From positions 1-8,242 of the forward strand of contig JAKAJA010000067.1 of assembly GCA_021814085.1 (NCBI GenBank): 8,242 bases of DNA, written 5' to 3'. The translations under genes were made by a program, and so were the position numbers. Positions 5,564 through 8,242 of the stretch are shown piece after piece. Numbering within the stretch: position 1 is the stretch's first letter; each line of letters starts with the position of its first letter. The stretch comes from Acidobacteriota bacterium (GTDB lineage: Bacteria; Acidobacteriota; UBA4820; DSQY01). The notes under the pieces were generated by a model. That model did not search any database. It was not told the origin of the DNA and saw only the letters and a program-made list of their open reading frames with translations.

Positions 5564-6605
5564 AGGCCGGCTGATCCACGAGGAGCGACCATGGGCGGGC
5601 ACCCTCCTGAGGTTGACCCTTGACCCGAACGGTATCCGGAGAGAGGAGTTCACCTCCGGGGTCCCGACCCACCAGCAGATCCTTCCCTACGGCGAGATCT
5701 GGGACACCCACATCACCCAGGATTTCCCGCGCTGGCAGCTGGCCGTCCTCGCCGGCCTTACCCTCGCATGGGGTGCGGCGGCGTTCCTTCTCGACCCGTC
5801 GGTCGAACTGACGGCGCTCAACGGGGCCGTCCTCGGCGCGGCCTGGATTCTCCTCCTATGGCGGGCCCGCCTAAAGACCGTCAAGGTCTTCGACTACGAC
5901 GGCTACGAGCTGGCGGTGATCCACGGCCTCCCGGGGACGCGATTCGACGGGTTTGTGGACCAACTGCGAGCCCGCGCCGCCCTCCACCGCTACCCACTGC
6001 AGAACGTCTTCGAGACGCTGGATCTGGGACGGTGCTCGGCCAGGGGATGGCTTGGCGGTTGGGTGGCCTCCTTCCCCTACGACCGCGTGGTCATCGAACG
6101 GCAGGGTCCCATGGGAAGGCACGAGCGGATCTACTTCTCCCTGCCTGCCCTGGAGGCTCCCATCCGTTTGGCCTGGAGGGTGCCGTGGGTGATGCTGGCT
6201 TCAGCCTTTGCCTCGGCGGCGGCCGCCGTCGCCCTTGCCGCGGAGGCTCAGAACGGCGGTTCCGTCCAAGTCTGGGCCTGGTGGTCATTGGGCGCGGCGG
6301 TAGCGCTGGCCGTCTCTTCCGTCCTCACACTGGGCCTGGCGGTGGAGGTCGCGGCGGGGATGCAACCCCTGAGGACGCCCTATATGCCCTGGTGGAAAAA
6401 GTCGCAGATCAGGGATGCCCTGGCCTGGTTCGCCCGCATCGTCCGCCTCGCGGACAGCCTCGAACAGGTCCGGACGGAGGACTACTGGGACTTCCACCGG
6501 GCCAAGCTCCAGATCCTCCGGGAGACGGGGTTCATTGATGATTGGCCGTACCGCTCCGCCCTCGCCCGCCTGAACTCGCAGGAGCGCGAGGAACTCGGGG
6601 AGTAA
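5553..6605 (+). CDS. Unrecognised integral membrane protein, four transmembrane helices, possible internal duplication
   Basis: I do not recognise this 350-residue protein. The GTG at 5553 is chosen because GGAGG lies at 5539-5543 with nine-base spacing and no ATG in this frame lies nearby; it overlaps lptE by 11 bases, which implies translational coupling. Two hydrophobic pairs are visible: about 62-80 with 89-103, and about 208-229 with 240-266. Before the first pair is a short strand-rich stretch (TLLRLTLDPNGIRREEF). Between the pairs is a soluble segment with VKVFDYDGYELAVIHGLPG (110-128) and an amphipathic helix FDGFVDQLRARAAL (131-144); this strand-strand-helix pattern recalls bacterial PH-like membrane proteins, but weakly. 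The C-terminal 85 residues are helical and charged (SLEQVRTEDYWDFHRAK at 302-318). Being in an operon with lptE hints at an envelope role; that is inference. In many bacteria lptE is followed by holA, and this is clearly not HolA. Confidence 0.8.
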   Translation: MDSEGRLIHEERPWAGTLLRLTLDPNGIRREEFTSGVPTHQQILPYGEIWDTHITQDFPRWQLAVLAGLTLAWGAAAFLLDPSVELTALNGAVLGAAWILLLWRARLKTVKVFDYDGYELAVIHGLPGTRFDGFVDQLRARAALHRYPLQNVFETLDLGRCSARGWLGGWVASFPYDRVVIERQGPMGRHERIYFSLPALEAPIRLAWRVPWVMLASAFASAAAAVALAAEAQNGGSVQVWAWWSLGAAVALAVSSVLTLGLAVEVAAGMQPLRTPYMPWWKKSQIRDALAWFARIVRLADSLEQVRTEDYWDFHRAKLQILRETGFIDDWPYRSALARLNSQEREELGE

Positions 6606-6608
6606 AGA

Positions 6609-6656
6609 CGGGACTGGGGGACTAGGGGACTGGGGGACTAGGGGACTAGGGGACTA
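6609..6656 (+). repeat. Six-copy octad tandem array, consensus GGGGACTR
   Basis: Six eight-base units run in register just after the stop codon of the membrane-protein gene: CGGGACTG, GGGGACTA, GGGGACTG, then GGGGACTA three times. Regular four-G runs spaced by four bases are a textbook intramolecular G-quadruplex layout. It lies in the gap between convergent genes, where no clear intrinsic terminator with a T-tract is visible. Confidence 0.9.
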
Positions 6657-6674
6657 GGAAAAGGTGCCTCTTCC

Positions 6675-6702
6675 TTGTATCTTGCGTCTCACGTTTTGCG
6701 CT
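6675..6702. repeat. Degenerate heptad array (TTGCGTC-like, four copies)
   Basis: Four seven-base units run in register: TTGTATC, TTGCGTC, TCACGTT, TTGCGCT. They are only loosely alike, so the call is tentative. The array lies between the G-rich octads and the C-rich 13-base repeats of the same gap. Confidence 0.4.
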
Positions 6703-6704
6703 TC

Positions 6705-6738
6705 GCTCCTGCCCCCTGCCTTCTGGCTCCTGCCCCCT
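6705..6738. repeat. Exact 13-base direct repeat overlapping the transglycosylase stop codon
   Basis: GCTCCTGCCCCCT occurs at 6705-6717 and 6726-6738 (period 21). The second copy covers two bases of the TAG stop (6739-6737) of the minus-strand transglycosylase gene. On the minus strand it reads as G-rich AGGGGGCAGGAGC units directly after a stop codon, which is the same placement seen for both plus-strand G-rich arrays. Confidence 0.75.
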
Positions 6739-7489
6739 ACTCATCCTTGTACACAATGGGTATGAACTGGACCCCGCTCGGCGGGTAGTCGACGATCGTC
6801 CGCACGCCATTCTCGAAGTACATATAATAGGTCCTCAGGACGGGCTTTTCCCCCCGCCGGGCAACGTAGTACTTGTCGTAGTCCGAGGCGGAGGCGAGCT
6901 TGTCCTTGGCTGCCTGCACTAGGGCGGGTTGGCCGTAGTTATGCAGGATGCTGAACACATACCGCACCGTCTCGGCATAGGGCGGGATCTTGTTGGAGTA
7001 CCTTCGAACCGCGTCCTCGCCGGCGTTGTAAGCCGCCAGGATGAGCGGGACGTCGCCCGAGAACAGGTCCTGCAGGTAGGCGAGGAAGTTTGTCCCCCCT
7101 TTAATATTCTGGTCCATATCCCACGGGTCCGAGCACCCGAAGCGCTTGCCCGTTCCGGGCATGAGTTGCATCAGGCCCACGGCGCCCTTGTTGGAGATGA
7201 TGTTGGGCTGGAAGCCCGATTCGGCCTCCACGAGGGCGGCCACCAGGTTGTAATCCAGGCCCGTCCTGGTGCAGGCGGCCTTGAGCTTGCCCTGGATCTC
7301 CAGCCGTTTGGCGGAGCTGAGCTTGGGTATGGGCTGGGAGGACTGGGGGGCGGCGAGCTTGGCCGCCGCCTGGGAGCCCTTGTTGGTGACCACGATCTGG
7401 CCGTTCCGGTCCCGCTCCACGCGGAGTTGGGCCGATGCCCGCACTACACAGAAAGTCAGAAGGGCGAGGGCGAGCGCCGGACGGTTCAT
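6737..7489 (-). CDS. Exported lytic transglycosylase (GH23, SLT/MltE-type fold)
   Basis: The enzyme would cleave the MurNAc-GlcNAc bond of peptidoglycan non-hydrolytically, leaving 1,6-anhydro ends, in the periplasm. The 250-residue product has a signal peptide (residues 1-20, RASA/Q cleavage). A short segment with DRNGQIVVTN (27-36) resembles DUF4124-type strands. The catalytic domain spans about 66-190: VEAESGFQPN with the general acid/base E90, NKGAVGLMQLMPGT (100-113), NIKGGTNFLAYL (128-139), AYNAGEDAVRRY (153-164) and PPYAETVRYV (169-178), all classical GH23 motifs. The C-terminal tail has TYYMYFENGVRTIVDYPP (220-237), another Y-x-Y-x-x-x-G-V-x-x-x-x-D-x-P-P pattern like DUF4124. No lipobox, LysM or SPOR domain is seen. 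The ATG at 7489-7487 overlaps the rlmN stop as ATGA and has only a weak ribosome-binding site, so expression is probably coupled to rlmN. Confidence 0.92.
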   Translation of the reverse strand: MNRPALALALLTFCVVRASAQLRVERDRNGQIVVTNKGSQAAAKLAAPQSSQPIPKLSSAKRLEIQGKLKAACTRTGLDYNLVAALVEAESGFQPNIISNKGAVGLMQLMPGTGKRFGCSDPWDMDQNIKGGTNFLAYLQDLFSGDVPLILAAYNAGEDAVRRYSNKIPPYAETVRYVFSILHNYGQPALVQAAKDKLASASDYDKYYVARRGEKPVLRTYYMYFENGVRTIVDYPPSGVQFIPIVYKDE

Positions 7490-8242
7490 GGTGCCGCACC
7501 CGCCTTCCAGTGCTTGCGGGCGAGCTGCCCGCACGCGGCCAGGATGTCCAGGCCCCTGCTTCTCCGGATGGTGGCCGTGATGCCCTGGTCGTTTAAAATC
7601 TCCTGGAAAAGCTTGGCGGCCTTGGGCGTGCTCGGTTCGTAGGGGAGGCCCTCGGCGGCGTTGAAGGAGATGAGGTTCACCTTCACCTTCAGGCCGCGGG
7701 CGAAGCGCGCCACGTCCCGGGCGTCCTCCTCCGAGTCGTTCACGCCGCCCAGGAGTACGTACTCGAGGGAGATCCGCTCGCGGTTCTTCCGGGTGAGGTT
7801 CTGGAGAACACGCCTCAAGTGTTCCAGCGGATAGCGCTTGTTGATGGGCATCAGCCGCGTCCTGAGGTCGTTCCTCGCGGCGTTCAGGGAGAGGGACAGG
7901 CGCGGGCACACGGGGCTCTGGGCGAAGGCCTCTAGGGCGTCAGCCAAACCCGACGTGGAGACGGTGATGCGCTTCGTGGACATGGCCATGCCCTCGGAAT
8001 CCTCCAGGAGGGCCAGGGCTGCCTCCAGGTTCTCCCGGTTGGCCATGGGTTCGCCCATACCCATGAACACGACGTTGTAGGACGTCGCGGCGATGTCGGT
8101 GAGCGATTCCAGGATAAAGAACTGGCCGAGGATCTCCCCAGGGGTCAGGTTTCGCTTCAGGCCCATGCGGGCCGTCAGGCAGAAGGTGCAGCCCACGGCG
8201 CATCCCACCTGGGAGGAGACGCACACCGTTCGCCTCTCGCCG
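7486..8242 (-). CDS. rlmN: 23S rRNA/tRNA adenine-C2 methyltransferase RlmN, C-terminal 251 residues, cut by right window edge
   Basis: RlmN is a dual-specificity radical-SAM enzyme that methylates C2 of A2503 in 23S rRNA and A37 in some tRNAs. Counting from the window edge, the fragment shows ERRTVCVSSQVGC with the resolving cysteine (C7, matching C118 in E. coli), the radical-SAM cluster C14-x3-C18-x2-C21, GMGEP (61-65) for SAM binding, LMPINKRYPL, and the closing RRSRGLDILAACGQLA, whose C237 is the methyl-carrying cysteine (C355 in E. coli). The combination of C7 and C237 with R-x-S-R-G-x-D-I-x-A-A-C-G-Q-L distinguishes it from general radical-SAM proteins, and the lack of Cfr-specific sequence supports the housekeeping enzyme. 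About 100 N-terminal residues lie outside the window. A GTG at 8226 is not the true start, since conserved sequence continues upstream of it. It overlaps the transglycosylase start by four bases. Confidence 0.95.
   Translation of the reverse strand, partial: GERRTVCVSSQVGCAVGCTFCLTARMGLKRNLTPGEILGQFFILESLTDIAATSYNVVFMGMGEPMANRENLEAALALLEDSEGMAMSTKRITVSTSGLADALEAFAQSPVCPRLSLSLNAARNDLRTRLMPINKRYPLEHLRRVLQNLTRKNRERISLEYVLLGGVNDSEEDARDVARFARGLKVKVNLISFNAAEGLPYEPSTPKAAKLFQEILNDQGITATIRRSRGLDILAACGQLARKHWKAGAAP

Noticed and set aside
6656..6675. A short hairpin (AGGAA...TTCCT) as a bidirectional terminator
   Set aside because: The stem has a mismatch and a small loop, and no T-tract follows on either strand, so it does not qualify as an intrinsic terminator.

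Overview
The window is a GC-rich bacterial chromosomal segment that looks like ordinary core genome. The organism should have an outer membrane, because there is an LptE-type lipopolysaccharide-assembly lipoprotein, and exported TPR and lytic transglycosylase proteins fit a periplasm. The leuS-lptE pair, a zinc-ribbon pseudopilin-like protein and an Hpt domain would suit Acidobacteriota, Myxococcota or a former deltaproteobacterial lineage, but the sequence alone does not settle the phylum. No tRNA, rRNA, CRISPR array, transposase or phage gene is visible.

Layout. Positions 1-232 (minus) hold the N-terminal part of an Hpt phosphotransfer protein cut by the left edge. A divergent promoter region (about 233-352) separates it from an exported TPR-repeat protein (353-1399, plus), which ends at a clear intrinsic terminator (1426-1456). 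Next is a small membrane protein with an N-terminal zinc ribbon and a pseudopilin-like C-terminal half (1527-2234, plus). A 232-base gap built largely of short repeats leads to the operon leuS (2467-4920), lptE (4949-5563) and an unrecognised four-helix membrane protein (5553-6605), all plus. A second repeat-filled gap (6606-6736) separates this operon from two convergent minus-strand genes: rlmN (cut by the right edge, stop at 7486) and, overlapping it by four bases, a GH23 lytic transglycosylase (6737-7489).

How the genes relate. leuS supplies charged leucyl-tRNA; lptE acts in outer-membrane LPS assembly; the third gene of that operon overlaps lptE and is probably translationally coupled to it. 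rlmN (23S rRNA/tRNA adenosine C2-methylation) and the lytic transglycosylase (peptidoglycan cleavage) form a second coupled pair. The TPR and zinc-ribbon genes look like single transcription units with their own promoters.

The most unusual signal is not a gene. Short-period G-rich arrays with downstream C-rich partners recur at three places: after the zinc-ribbon gene (heptads, 2234-2275), after the membrane-protein gene (octads, 6609-6656), and inside the lptE signal-peptide coding region (4970-5020), where they seem to have lengthened the leader by about 22 residues. The second point of interest is the zinc-ribbon/pseudopilin architecture without a prepilin-peptidase site; the third is the unidentified membrane protein, which may be an internal duplication.
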